NCBI RefSeq assembly: GCF_015207735.1
Contig: NZ_JADEWG010000003.1
Location: forward strand, 109,497-173,496
Reading direction: 5' to 3'
From: [Phormidium] sp. LEGE 05292
GTDB lineage: Bacteria; Cyanobacteriota; Cyanobacteriia; Cyanobacteriales; Aerosakkonemataceae
Length of the DNA: 64,000 nucleotides
A program made the translations under genes and the position numbers. Position 1 is the stretch's first letter; every line of letters begins with the position of its first letter. Shown one piece after another: positions 29,973-39,574 of the stretch. Under the pieces are notes generated by a model. It did no database searches and was not told where the DNA came from. It saw only the letters and a program-made list of their open reading frames with translations.

Positions 29973-31760
29973 TTATTTTTGCGATTCTTTTTCTTTTAAT
30001 AATTGTTGGAGAGCTTCTCGTACTCTTGCCATTACTTCTTGCCAATCACCCTGTTGATTTTGGCGGAACAAACGCATTGTTGGATACCAAGGGCTATCCT
30101 CTCGTTCTGTCATCCATCGCCAATCGGCATTATAACATAAAAGCACCCATACTGGCTTACCCAATGCTCCAGCTAAATGGGCGGCAGCGGTATCTACAGT
30201 TATTACTAAATCCAGTTGATTTATCACCGTTGCGGTATCAGCGAAATCCTTAATTTTACTGCTTAAATTTACTATATTGACCGGAGAAAGTTCATTTATT
30301 TCCGCCGATTTTGGCTCTTTTTGTAAGCTGTAAAAAGCTATATTTGGGATATTGAGGATTGGCATAAAGTATTTGAGAGATGAAGACCTTTTGCGATCGT
30401 CTAAATGTTTGGGATTTCCTGCCCATACTAATCCAACTTTCAATCTATTACCCACTGGTGTTTCTAATTTGACTTTAACCGATTCTAAAAGTGTTAAATA
30501 AGGAATTTTCGCTGGTATTGTTTCTATTGTTGTCCCCAAAACAAGAGGCAAACTTAGGAGAGGAATATAAACATCAAATTCTGGCAAAGTATCGTCTATA
30601 GCTACTACTTTTTTCACACCAGCAATATTTTTCATTAACTTTACCAATGGCAGGTGACATTCAAAAATTACCTGACATCCTAGATTTAACAATTCTGGCA
30701 GATAGCGGATAAATTGAATCATATCGCCCATACCTTGTTCCGCTTGCAGCAAAATAGTTTTACCTGCAATATTTGAACCATCCCAAATAGGTTTTGGCAA
30801 AATACGCGGGGGATTTTCCTTTCGTTTCCAACGCCATTCGTATTCAATAAATCCGCGTTTGTAGTCTCCCAATCTTAGCAGTATTAGCGCACGAGTCCAA
30901 TGAGAATCTGCATAATTTGGATCGATTTCTATAGCTCGATCGCAGCATTGTAACGCTTTTTCGTATTGCCTTTGTTCTTGGTAAAATGCAGCTAGATTGC
31001 TGTAAGCTTCTACATTATTTGGTTCTAAATACAAACCTTTCTGAAAACAAGCAAGTGCTTCTTCTAATTTACCTTGTGCGTTAAAAAGACTACCCAAATT
31101 ATTGTAAGTTAAAGCATCGTTAGGATCTAAAGTAAGCGATTGTTGGTACTGTGCGATCGCCTGTGCAGACTTTCCTTGTCTTTGCAACGCATTGCCCAAA
31201 TTATTGAGAACAGCCGCCGAATTTGGTTCAATAGCGAGAGAGTTTTGATAGCAAGCGATCGCCTCTTCCAGCCTATCCAATTGATGAAATGCAGTACCCA
31301 AATGATAATAGGTGATAGCGTCGTTTGGCTGTAATTCAAGACCTTGTTGGTAGTAGGCGATCGCCTCTTCTTGTTTACCTTGATTTAATACCGCATTACC
31401 TAAATTATTGTAAGTTATAGCCCGATCGGGTACTTGTTCAATAATCTGCAAATAAATTCTTTCTGCTTGTTCGTATTTCCCGCGTTCTAAACGTTCAATT
31501 CCCTCGGTTTCTAACACTTTAATTAATTCCATAGTTTCCGCTTCCATTTCTGCGGAATTTCCTGCTATTATCGCTGATAACCAACAAGCTTGTGCCTCTT
31601 CTTCTCTTCCATCTAAAAGTAAAGTCAATCCTAACATCCAATAATTAAACATTACGCTAGGATCGGACTCAATACATTGTTCGTAAAGAGCGATCGCTTG
31701 TTCATAATCATCTTGCGCTAAAAATCTAGCCGCCTGTTGTGCCAAATCCACCATTTCCAT
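29973..31760 (-). CDS. TPR protein with C-terminal GT9-like glycosyltransferase domain
   Basis: The 595-residue protein opens with an N-terminal module of about 110 residues (YEQAIALYEQCIESDP, YWMLGLTLLLDGREEEAQ). About six canonical TPRs follow to residue 300 (ITYNNLGNAVLNQGKQEEAIAYYQQGLELQPND type). The C-terminal GT9-like domain begins GSNIAGKTILLQAEQGMGDM and includes KVGLVWAGNPKHLDDRKRSS and ITVDTAAAHLAGALGKPVWVLL. The TPRs probably hold a protein or glycan-enzyme partner; the catalytic end may transfer a sugar. The same N-terminal module occurs in the GT61 gene (35140) and the GT41 gene (44484) nearby. It starts three bases from the stop of the upstream gene, so they are likely one operon. 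Confidence 0.88.
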   Translation of the reverse strand: MEMVDLAQQAARFLAQDDYEQAIALYEQCIESDPSVMFNYWMLGLTLLLDGREEEAQACWLSAIIAGNSAEMEAETMELIKVLETEGIERLERGKYEQAERIYLQIIEQVPDRAITYNNLGNAVLNQGKQEEAIAYYQQGLELQPNDAITYYHLGTAFHQLDRLEEAIACYQNSLAIEPNSAAVLNNLGNALQRQGKSAQAIAQYQQSLTLDPNDALTYNNLGSLFNAQGKLEEALACFQKGLYLEPNNVEAYSNLAAFYQEQRQYEKALQCCDRAIEIDPNYADSHWTRALILLRLGDYKRGFIEYEWRWKRKENPPRILPKPIWDGSNIAGKTILLQAEQGMGDMIQFIRYLPELLNLGCQVIFECHLPLVKLMKNIAGVKKVVAIDDTLPEFDVYIPLLSLPLVLGTTIETIPAKIPYLTLLESVKVKLETPVGNRLKVGLVWAGNPKHLDDRKRSSSLKYFMPILNIPNIAFYSLQKEPKSAEINELSPVNIVNLSSKIKDFADTATVINQLDLVITVDTAAAHLAGALGKPVWVLLCYNADWRWMTEREDSPWYPTMRLFRQNQQGDWQEVMARVREALQQLLKEKESQK

Positions 31761-31763
31761 AAA

Positions 31764-34700
31764 TTAATTTTCTATCTCCCAAACTGGTAAATTTGCCATT
31801 TCTGCCTCTGTAATTGCTTGACTATTTTCACTGTTTATGGTTATTTTACTGTTAATTTGCTGACGCAGCGTTGACCATTCTGTTTTACTTAATTGCCCTA
31901 AAAAACTAATTTCTGGTTCCTGGGAAATATCTAAATCATCTTCGTATAAAATTTCCATTACTATTCCTGAAATAGCCATTTCTGCTGATTCTTTTTCGCG
32001 ATCGCCAGTTACAATCAAGAGAGTTATCTGATCTCTTTCAGGATGAGTTAAAATCCCTCTCATTATAGTTTTTATTTCTGGTAACAATAACTCTTCCGGT
32101 TGACTCCAATCTGGGAATAAAATCAAATTTAAGTTTCGCAAATTTAGTTCTTCTTTGAAAGAAGGTTGACGCAAACGAGACAACATTTCTTCTGCTGCTA
32201 ATAATCTGGAAATTAATTTTAAAGTAGCTTGTGCAGCTTTTTGGGCTAACATTACATCACCCATTTTTTCTGCTGTTTCTGCTAAAAACCAGAAACCACG
32301 CCAAGCATCATATTCAGCCTTATTTTCTTTGCGAAACCATACACCAGTATCGTCAATTTGCCTGAGAGCAAATGTCATACTCTTAGCGCGTTCAATTTCA
32401 TGAATCGCTTTTCTACAACCTTCCCAAAAACCATAATCATCAATTTGAATAATTCCATCATCAACAACTCGATCAAACAAATTATTAAATATATCCATTG
32501 TTGATTGATACCAATCACCATCAGCGTGTAGCAAAGCAATGTTGTTTATTTCTGATTTATATTGAGGCAAAGTATCAGCAAATAACCCTTGCACTGGGAT
32601 GACAATATCTCTCACATCTAGAGATTTACAAACTACATCTAAACCATCAAGTATGGAAGCTTTTAAAGTACCAGAACCTAAACCAGTATCATTTGCAGGT
32701 ATGCCATCATGTTGATCCGCCTCAGTAGGATCGGGCATTCCCGCAAAGGTATCAAATACATATAATATGCGCGGACGTAAACTATAATGTTTGATGACAA
32801 AAGCTAACATTGCTGCTGTTCCACCTCGCCAAGTTCCGCACTCTACAAAATTCCCTGGAATATCATCTAAACAAATTTGTTTGGCTAAATTATAGAGAGA
32901 AAATAATCGAGCTTGACTCAGCATTGTATAAGAACGAACGGCTGCAATAAGTTTTAAGAATTCATCATTGCTACTATAACTACTTGGCAAATTACTTGAT
33001 TCTGCTGCTATTAAATAATGTTTCAGACTAATTTTTAGATTTCCTTTTTGCCAATGAATTAAACTCAGGTATTTGTTACCCATCCAAGAAAGCGGATTTA
33101 GTTGAACTGCTTTAGTAAATTCTTGCAAGGCTTCGGCTAGATTTCCAGCAATAAAACCTGCTTTTCCTTTTTGCAAAAGTTCCACTACTTGTTTGGTATC
33201 AAATTCAGGGTAATTAAAATTAATATCTAGACTAATATTTCCTACTAAATTAATTGATTCAATTGTCGCTAAACTCTGATTGTATCTTTTCCCATTTTTG
33301 TCAATACCACTAACAGGATATTGCTGTAAATGTAATGGTAAATTCCATTGTATATTGGGGTCTGGTTGATGAATAAAAGGTTCAACGTTTCCTCGCCATG
33401 CTACTCCCATAATTTGCATAGTTTGGTAAATCATCGTGTTCCATCCCCTTTGTTTTAGATAATCTAAACCTTGGGTTACATCAGGGGAAGTTAAATCGTG
33501 AAACAAAATTATTGCGTCAGGTTCGGCAAATTGTTCGCAAACAATCGCATCTAACAAAGGTGCTGGAGCTTCATGATCTCCATCTATAAAAATTAACGAC
33601 CATTTCGTCTGCAACTGATTAACTAATTCCTCTACCGCCAAAGGGCTAAAACCTTTGATTAATTTAACTGAATCAATGACTTTAGCAGCTGTCAGTGAGT
33701 TACTTACACTTTCATATATTTCAGAATTCATTAATATAGGATCTATTATATCTAACCTAACTCCTGCCAAAGCTAAATGACAGGCTGACCAACCCAACCA
33801 ACAGCCAATTTCTAAAGCTTTTTTCCCTTGAAATTTCAGGGCTGTATTATAAAGTATATGCGCTTCATCACGACTTACAAATCCTACATTTGGATAGCGT
33901 CGATCTGCATACCAGTTATGAGGTATTTCTCCTCTCAAATAAGGCCAATTACAATTATCTCTATTCCCGATAATCATATTAGGAAAACAATCATCTGGAC
34001 GGACTATTTCGCACCCTGGAGAAACGTAATCCCCAAGGGGTAAAGAGTTTGCTTGTTGATTCTCATTTGTCGTTTCTGTTTTTTTTATTGTGATTGCTTC
34101 ACCTTTGCTGGACAATGAATTTTCACTATAGCGGAGGCTAACTTCAATTAAATCTTTATCTGTGGATAACAATTCTACGCGATCGTACTTTTCGTAAGTC
34201 AGATGTATAATTCCGATCGTTGTGTGGGGTAAATAAGGCTCTACCAAACAAGATTTTTCTTTATTCCATGCGGGTGCAGCCGAGTGACAAGTCCAGTTAC
34301 ACCAAGCAGGAAGTAATTCAGTTTGCTCAAATAATCCTCGATTATAAACAGCTAGATTAAGTGCAAATTGATCGGTCATCAAAGAGACAGATTGTTGCAA
34401 TCCTTGTTGCAAACATTCTGCCCAAATTTCCCAATGAGGCGCATCTTTATGTAACGCAAAAACCCCAGCATTTAATAAAGGATAACTATACAATTTATTC
34501 GCAACTTCTTCGCCAAAAGCTTCTTGATATCTACGAAAAACCCATTGCCATCTTCCTTCGGGTAACTCACCATATTGAATATGACTACTCCGATCGATTT
34601 CGGGAACAATTGCTAATCCCTGTTTTTTCGCACCTTGAATGAATAAATCGATCGCTTGCCAATCTTGTACCCAAGCATCAGCATCAATCCAAAAATAAAC

Positions 34701-34979
34701 TTCAAAATTAGGAAAGTAACGGCGCAAAAAAGGACGTGCTAATAGTCCCTTAAAATGTTCTGGTGCTTCATTTCTACCTGGAAAATCAAACTCCCAATTT
34801 GGGTGTTTAATTAAATTTACTTGCTTTTCTAACCATTGAACTTGTTCTGATGTGCATCCCAAATCAAAAAATCCAATGTTAACATTTTTCCCCTCTGGTT
34901 TCTGCCTAATCGACAGAATTGTTCCTTGAACTAGATCGAAGTATTTAGCATTCGCCGCAGTAATAATTAAGATATCCAT
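31764..34979 (-). CDS. Four-module protein: GT8-like transferase, SAM methyltransferase, TPR-like linker, TylF methyltransferase, plus shared C-terminal domain
   Basis: The protein has 1071 residues. Residues 1-285 are a GT-A fold with the DxD motif in FWIDADAWVQDW. Residues about 340-560 form a class I methyltransferase (KALEIGCWLGWSACHLAL, FIDGDHEAPAPLL). Residues about 615-690 form a TPR-like helical linker. Residues about 695-920 form a TylF/MycF-type sugar O-methyltransferase (FVECGTWRGGTAAML, YVFDTFAGMPDPTEAD, LLHADGDWYQSTMD, IQIDDYG). Residues about 935-1071 match the C-terminus of the protein at 47980-50280 (NLILFPDWSQPEE). The fusion suggests sugar transfer and methylation of one glycan. 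It is co-directional with the TPR-GT9 gene, three bases away. Acceptor unknown. Confidence 0.88.
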   Translation of the reverse strand: MDILIITAANAKYFDLVQGTILSIRQKPEGKNVNIGFFDLGCTSEQVQWLEKQVNLIKHPNWEFDFPGRNEAPEHFKGLLARPFLRRYFPNFEVYFWIDADAWVQDWQAIDLFIQGAKKQGLAIVPEIDRSSHIQYGELPEGRWQWVFRRYQEAFGEEVANKLYSYPLLNAGVFALHKDAPHWEIWAECLQQGLQQSVSLMTDQFALNLAVYNRGLFEQTELLPAWCNWTCHSAAPAWNKEKSCLVEPYLPHTTIGIIHLTYEKYDRVELLSTDKDLIEVSLRYSENSLSSKGEAITIKKTETTNENQQANSLPLGDYVSPGCEIVRPDDCFPNMIIGNRDNCNWPYLRGEIPHNWYADRRYPNVGFVSRDEAHILYNTALKFQGKKALEIGCWLGWSACHLALAGVRLDIIDPILMNSEIYESVSNSLTAAKVIDSVKLIKGFSPLAVEELVNQLQTKWSLIFIDGDHEAPAPLLDAIVCEQFAEPDAIILFHDLTSPDVTQGLDYLKQRGWNTMIYQTMQIMGVAWRGNVEPFIHQPDPNIQWNLPLHLQQYPVSGIDKNGKRYNQSLATIESINLVGNISLDINFNYPEFDTKQVVELLQKGKAGFIAGNLAEALQEFTKAVQLNPLSWMGNKYLSLIHWQKGNLKISLKHYLIAAESSNLPSSYSSNDEFLKLIAAVRSYTMLSQARLFSLYNLAKQICLDDIPGNFVECGTWRGGTAAMLAFVIKHYSLRPRILYVFDTFAGMPDPTEADQHDGIPANDTGLGSGTLKASILDGLDVVCKSLDVRDIVIPVQGLFADTLPQYKSEINNIALLHADGDWYQSTMDIFNNLFDRVVDDGIIQIDDYGFWEGCRKAIHEIERAKSMTFALRQIDDTGVWFRKENKAEYDAWRGFWFLAETAEKMGDVMLAQKAAQATLKLISRLLAAEEMLSRLRQPSFKEELNLRNLNLILFPDWSQPEELLLPEIKTIMRGILTHPERDQITLLIVTGDREKESAEMAISGIVMEILYEDDLDISQEPEISFLGQLSKTEWSTLRQQINSKITINSENSQAITEAEMANLPVWEIEN

Positions 34980-35139
34980 CTGAATTTGCCTTTTGTCTAA
35001 AGCTTATGGTTAAATTTTCGGGCTTCGACTTAGCCAATTTGGGTAATTTAGTTTTATTATAACTGTCAGATATGTTTGCTTTTACTCAAGAATCTTTGAG
35101 TTTGCCAAATATATAAATTCATTAAGAATCTACTGAGTA

Positions 35140-37737
35140 ATGGATATCACTAAAATCGCACAACAAGCGACTGAATACTTCAACCAAGGGGAGTACGATC
35201 GAGCGATCGCACTCTACGAGCAATGTATTCAGGCGAATCCAGCTTTAAGATACAATTATTGGTATCTCGGACTCGCTTGGTTGTTGCAAGGAGAAGAATC
35301 AGAAGCACAAGCAATTTGGCTATCAGTAATGACAGAAACGCCAGAAGAAATGGATAACTTGATAGCAGAATTACTAGAGATTTTGACAACAAAAGCTAAG
35401 GAATTTCTTGATTCGCGAAAACTACAATTAGCAGAAAAAATTTATGGGCAAATTATAGAAATAGATGCCACTCAAGCCGCAGCTTATTATAATTTGGGAA
35501 ATGCTTTAGCGCAGCAGGGAAATTTTGAGCAAGCAATTGAATGTTGGCAACAATCAATTGAGCTTCAACCTGACTTAGTTGATGCTTACAAAAATCAGGG
35601 AAATGTATTGCAGAAGTTAGAAAATTTTCCTGATGCGATCGCCAATTATTTAAAAGTTTTAGAACTTCAACCAGATTATGACACTGCCTATAATTTAGGG
35701 TTATGTTTTTCTCAAATAGGTAGATTCGATGATGCGATCGCCTGTTTCCAAACAACTATTGAAATTAATCCAGATTATACCCCTGCCTACAGCGATTTAG
35801 GAAATCTTTTCTTACAACAAAACCAACTTGAACAAGCAATTTTCTTCTTCAGTCAAGCTATTCAGTTAAATCCAAATTTTGCTCAATCCTACTGTCATTG
35901 GCAAGATATTCTCAGCCAACAGGGAAAATCTAACGAAATTATTCATACTAATGCTTGCTTATTAAAAGCTTTATATCTGCCAGAAAATGGATTTAAAATT
36001 TATTTTTATTTGGGTAAATTATTAACCAAAACCAATAATTTACCCAGCGCAATTGCCCTTTTACAAAAAGCTGCTGAACTGCAAAAAGACTCTCCAGAAA
36101 TTTACTGGCAAATGGGAAAAGCCTTCGCAAAAATGGGAGATTTAGAAACTGCGCTCGCTAATTATCAAAAAGCCATCAAGCTGGAACCAATCTGGGATAG
36201 CATTTACCTCGATCTTGGAATATCACTAGCTAAAAAAGGTGATTTATTGGCAGCGATAAAAGTTTACAACCAGGCTTTAGAAATCAACCCAAAAAACCAC
36301 GAAACGTACTTTTATTTAGGTTGTACATTATCAAATATCGGTCAGTTGGATGAAGCGATCGTAAATTTCTACAAAACCCTAGAACTTCAGCCACAATGTA
36401 GCCAAGCTTACTGGAATTTAGGAAGTATTTTAGCTCAACAAAATCAGCCCGAAAAAGCACTTGCCTGTTGCCAAAAAGTCATGAAGATTAAGCCAGATAT
36501 GGCTCAATCAATCTATGATTTAATGATAAATTTGTCTCAACAAGGTTGGCTGGATGAAAAAACTCAGCCTTTTCAACAATTGTTGCCAGTAGAAACACCC
36601 CTAAATTTTTATGAAACTACATTAAATTGGGCTATTAGTCAAAGGTTAGAAAATACTAATTATTGTCCTGTTTATCCCCAAGATGCAATTAATTTAATTC
36701 CCCCTCAGACACTAGATGAAAATATCCATTTCAGTTTTAGATTTGGTAATAAAATTCAATTACCAGGAAGCTTTGTAGCGATCGTACCAGATGGACGTTA
36801 CTGGTTAAATCAAGCCCAAGATAAAAGTGCCGTCATCACCTCAGATAATCAGCTATTAGGAGATATTTCCCCCCAATTTCCGGTTTTAAGTCCCGGACAT
36901 CCAGATAATCATCCTAGCAAACATTCTATTTTTTCCTTAAGTAAATTACCGCATCTGGAAAAGCTAAATGAAACCGTAGCAATTTTAGCCGGACTTTTAA
37001 ATGACACATATTTTCATTGGATGTTTGATATTCTCCCCCGCATCGAATTACTGCATCGTGGTAACATAGAAATCACCAAAATAGAAAAATTTTTAGTTAG
37101 TAGCCATCTTCCTTTTCAGAAAGAAACCCTTAATTTATTAGGGATTCCCGAAACAAAAATACTTGAAACTCATAAATATCCTCATATTCAAGCTACAAAA
37201 TTAGTAGTGCCATCATTTCCTAGTACTATAGCCTGGATGCCCAAATGGGTTTGTGATTTTCTCAGAACTCAATTTTTGCAACAACCAGTTATTGCCAAAA
37301 CAGAAAAAATAGAACGCCTCTATATTAGTCGCAAAGACACTGCTAATCGCAGAATTATCAATGAAGATGAGATTATTGACCTATTAAAAAACTTTGGTTT
37401 TCAAAGTATAGTTTTAGAATCAATGCCTGTAGTGGAACAAGCAGCATTGTTAACTAATGCTAAAGTAGTAATAGCTCCTCACGGTGGCGGACTCACTAAC
37501 ATTGTCTTTTGTCATCCAGGAACAAAGGTAATAGAAATTTTTTCCCCTAATTACGTATATCCTTGTTATTGGCTAGTGAGCAATCTAATCAATCTTGATT
37601 ATTACTACTTGCTAGGTGAAAATCCCGAAGGATTCTACATACATAAACTTCTCTATCCGAACGCTCGAATTGAAGATATATTCGTCAATCCTACAGAGTT
37701 ACTGAACATTTTACATTTTGCTGGCTTAACAAGTTAA
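35140..37737 (+). CDS. TPR protein with C-terminal GT61 (DUF563) glycosyltransferase domain
   Basis: The 865-residue protein starts with the shared N-terminal module (YDRAIALYEQCIQANP, YWYLGLAWLLQGEESEAQ), then about ten TPRs to residue 465. The C-terminal half (about 500-850) is of GT61 type, with DTYFHWMFDILPRIELL, YISRKDTANRRIINED and IAPHGGGLTNIVFCHPGTKVIE. GT61 enzymes in other organisms add xylose or GlcNAc to glycans or proteins. There is no signal peptide, so the reaction would be cytoplasmic. It is divergent from the four-module gene, with 160 bases between. A palindromic repeat and a second inverted repeat follow the stop. Confidence 0.9.
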   Translation: MDITKIAQQATEYFNQGEYDRAIALYEQCIQANPALRYNYWYLGLAWLLQGEESEAQAIWLSVMTETPEEMDNLIAELLEILTTKAKEFLDSRKLQLAEKIYGQIIEIDATQAAAYYNLGNALAQQGNFEQAIECWQQSIELQPDLVDAYKNQGNVLQKLENFPDAIANYLKVLELQPDYDTAYNLGLCFSQIGRFDDAIACFQTTIEINPDYTPAYSDLGNLFLQQNQLEQAIFFFSQAIQLNPNFAQSYCHWQDILSQQGKSNEIIHTNACLLKALYLPENGFKIYFYLGKLLTKTNNLPSAIALLQKAAELQKDSPEIYWQMGKAFAKMGDLETALANYQKAIKLEPIWDSIYLDLGISLAKKGDLLAAIKVYNQALEINPKNHETYFYLGCTLSNIGQLDEAIVNFYKTLELQPQCSQAYWNLGSILAQQNQPEKALACCQKVMKIKPDMAQSIYDLMINLSQQGWLDEKTQPFQQLLPVETPLNFYETTLNWAISQRLENTNYCPVYPQDAINLIPPQTLDENIHFSFRFGNKIQLPGSFVAIVPDGRYWLNQAQDKSAVITSDNQLLGDISPQFPVLSPGHPDNHPSKHSIFSLSKLPHLEKLNETVAILAGLLNDTYFHWMFDILPRIELLHRGNIEITKIEKFLVSSHLPFQKETLNLLGIPETKILETHKYPHIQATKLVVPSFPSTIAWMPKWVCDFLRTQFLQQPVIAKTEKIERLYISRKDTANRRIINEDEIIDLLKNFGFQSIVLESMPVVEQAALLTNAKVVIAPHGGGLTNIVFCHPGTKVIEIFSPNYVYPCYWLVSNLINLDYYYLLGENPEGFYIHKLLYPNARIEDIFVNPTELLNILHFAGLTS

Positions 37738-37805
37738 AAGTAAAAAAAATCCCTCTTTTGCCTTTTAATGTGACTCATATCATGTTCGACAAGATTACCC
37801 ATAAT

Positions 37806-37833
37806 GTAGAGACGTTATATATAACGTCTCTAC
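37806..37833. repeat. GTAGAGACGTT palindrome (copy 1)
   Basis: GTAGAGACGTTATA is followed immediately by its exact reverse complement, giving a 28-base perfect palindrome. A sister copy with two changed base pairs lies at 58305-58338. This is a dispersed cyanobacterial repeat and could fold into a terminator-like hairpin. Confidence 0.85.
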
Positions 37834-37892
37834 AGGGTTTTGGATTAAGGATATTATCACCGATCGGTCAGACATGATATTACGCATAAAAA

Positions 37893-37950
37893 CCCGGTTT
37901 CTGGTATTAGGATGTTGCGACTAATGTTAAATTGAATCAGAGAAACCGGG
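37893..37950. repeat. CCCGGTTTCT...AGAAACCGGG inverted repeat
   Basis: Ten-base arms CCCGGTTTCT (37893-37902) and AGAAACCGGG (37941-37950) are exact complements around a 38-base loop, and CTTTT follows. It resembles another dispersed cyanobacterial repeat. It fills the gap between the GT61 gene and trxB (37738-38054) together with the palindrome; no gene is seen there. Confidence 0.7.
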
Positions 37951-38054
37951 CTTTTGAATAACTAGCTACTTGCGTTATTATCAAAAAATGTTGAGCGCAG
38001 TTCCCAACTAAAAATTTCCAGTTTAGTTGGGGTAAGTTCTATTGTCCAGGGTTT

Positions 38055-39425
38055 TTAGAGATAACTTTCAATTAACTGACGATATTGACTCTTTGGTTTG
38101 ACACCTTTAAGCTCTGTCAACAATTCCTTATTCTTAAAGAATTGAATCGTTGGTGTTCCTGTCACCCCGGCATTTTCCGCAATTTCTGGATCTTTCTCAA
38201 TATCCACTTCAATGAAGTGAATTTTGCCCTCAAACTCATCTACTACTTTATTGAGTATTGGCTTCAGAGTATGACAAGGGCCACAATGAGGAGAAACGTA
38301 CTTAACTACTAGCAAGCGATCGCTATCGTGGAACAACTTCCGCAACGCATAGCCACCCTCATGGCGAGTTTCTTCAATACTAAACTCAGCTGATAAAACA
38401 TCTTTGCTTTCCTTCGCTTCCGCAGGAGTATCAGCCTTTTCCGCATCAGGTGTTTTGTGAAATTCCTGAATTAAACTATTAGCTGAAAGCCATCTTTCCG
38501 CCAACATTGCCGCCATACAACCAGTACCAGCAGCCGTAATCGCTTGGCGAAACTCGCGATCCTGCACATCACCCGCAGCAAAAACACCTTCCACACTAGT
38601 TTCTACCGAACCATGTTTAGTGGCAATATAACCCACATCATCAAGTTCTAATTGTCCCTTAAACAAAGAAGTATTGGGAGTGTGACCGATCGCATAAAAC
38701 AAACCCTTCACCTCTAAAATACTTTCTTCCTCAGTTTGAGTGTTGCGGACTTTGATGCCAGTCATGCGATCGCCCTCACCCACCACATCCACAGGCTGAG
38801 TATTCCAATGTACCGTAATTTTTGGGTTACTCAAGGCCCGATCCTGCATCGTCTTAGACGCACGCATCTTCTCACTTCGCACCAACAAATGGACGCGAGA
38901 ACCATACTTAGTTAAATAAACCGCCTCTTCCAACGCCGAATCACCAGCACCAACTACCGCCAACTGGGCCCCGTGAAAAATTGGAGTCGCGCCATCACAA
39001 ATCGCACAAGCCGAAATTCCCCGACTCCAATACTGGTGTTCGCTAGGTAAACCCAACCGTCTCGCCGTCGCACCTGTAGCAATAATAATACTGTGTGCTT
39101 TAACCTGCCGTTCTTCAGAACGAACCACAAACGGATGTTGACTCAAATCCACAAAAGTCACATCTTCCGTGAATAACTCCGCACCCCAACGTTCCGCCTG
39201 CGCCTTCATCCGATCCATTAATTGTGGCCCAGTAATCCCTTCAGGAAAACCCGGAAAATTTTCCACCTCCGTCGTCGTCATCAGCTGTCCACCAGGCAAC
39301 CCCCCAGCCTGAAAACCTTCAAATACAAACGGTTTTAAATTAGCCCGCGCCGCATAAATCGCCGCCGTATATCCCGCAGGCCCAGAACCAATAATTACCA
39401 CATTTTCTACATTCGAGCTTGCCAT
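38055..39425 (-). CDS. trxB: NADPH-thioredoxin reductase fused to thioredoxin (NTRC type)
   Basis: The 456-residue protein has a thioredoxin reductase domain (1-315): FAD motif [19 protein letters not shown], redox motif CAICDG near residue 138, NADPH motif [15 protein letters not shown], and the second FAD motif FAAGDVQD. A short acidic/Lys linker follows, then a thioredoxin domain (about 355-456) with the active site [10 protein letters not shown]. This NTRC architecture passes electrons from NADPH to 2-Cys peroxiredoxin and other chloroplast-type targets without ferredoxin, and is known from plants and some cyanobacteria. The name should not be confused with the nitrogen regulator NtrC. 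It is a single gene, unrelated in function to the flanking glycan genes. Confidence 0.95.
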   Translation of the reverse strand: MASSNVENVVIIGSGPAGYTAAIYAARANLKPFVFEGFQAGGLPGGQLMTTTEVENFPGFPEGITGPQLMDRMKAQAERWGAELFTEDVTFVDLSQHPFVVRSEERQVKAHSIIIATGATARRLGLPSEHQYWSRGISACAICDGATPIFHGAQLAVVGAGDSALEEAVYLTKYGSRVHLLVRSEKMRASKTMQDRALSNPKITVHWNTQPVDVVGEGDRMTGIKVRNTQTEEESILEVKGLFYAIGHTPNTSLFKGQLELDDVGYIATKHGSVETSVEGVFAAGDVQDREFRQAITAAGTGCMAAMLAERWLSANSLIQEFHKTPDAEKADTPAEAKESKDVLSAEFSIEETRHEGGYALRKLFHDSDRLLVVKYVSPHCGPCHTLKPILNKVVDEFEGKIHFIEVDIEKDPEIAENAGVTGTPTIQFFKNKELLTELKGVKPKSQYRQLIESYL

Positions 39426-39574
39426 AATTAATTAAACTCATAACGACTACGCTTAATATAGCATAGAAACACACTTGTTGTAATCTGAGAATAGAAAAGG
39501 AAATACTTTAAATAAGAGTCTTTTAAGAAATCGGCAACCAATAATTCTCTTAATTCCCCCACAGGAGTTAAAAA

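Noticed and set aside
29863..30045. Minus-strand 60-codon open frame
   Set aside because: Shadow across the methyltransferase remnant and the end of the TPR-GT9 gene, in another frame.
38055..39425. Reading the trxB-thioredoxin fusion as two genes
   Set aside because: The linker is open and in frame, and the fused NTRC architecture is known in cyanobacteria and plants.
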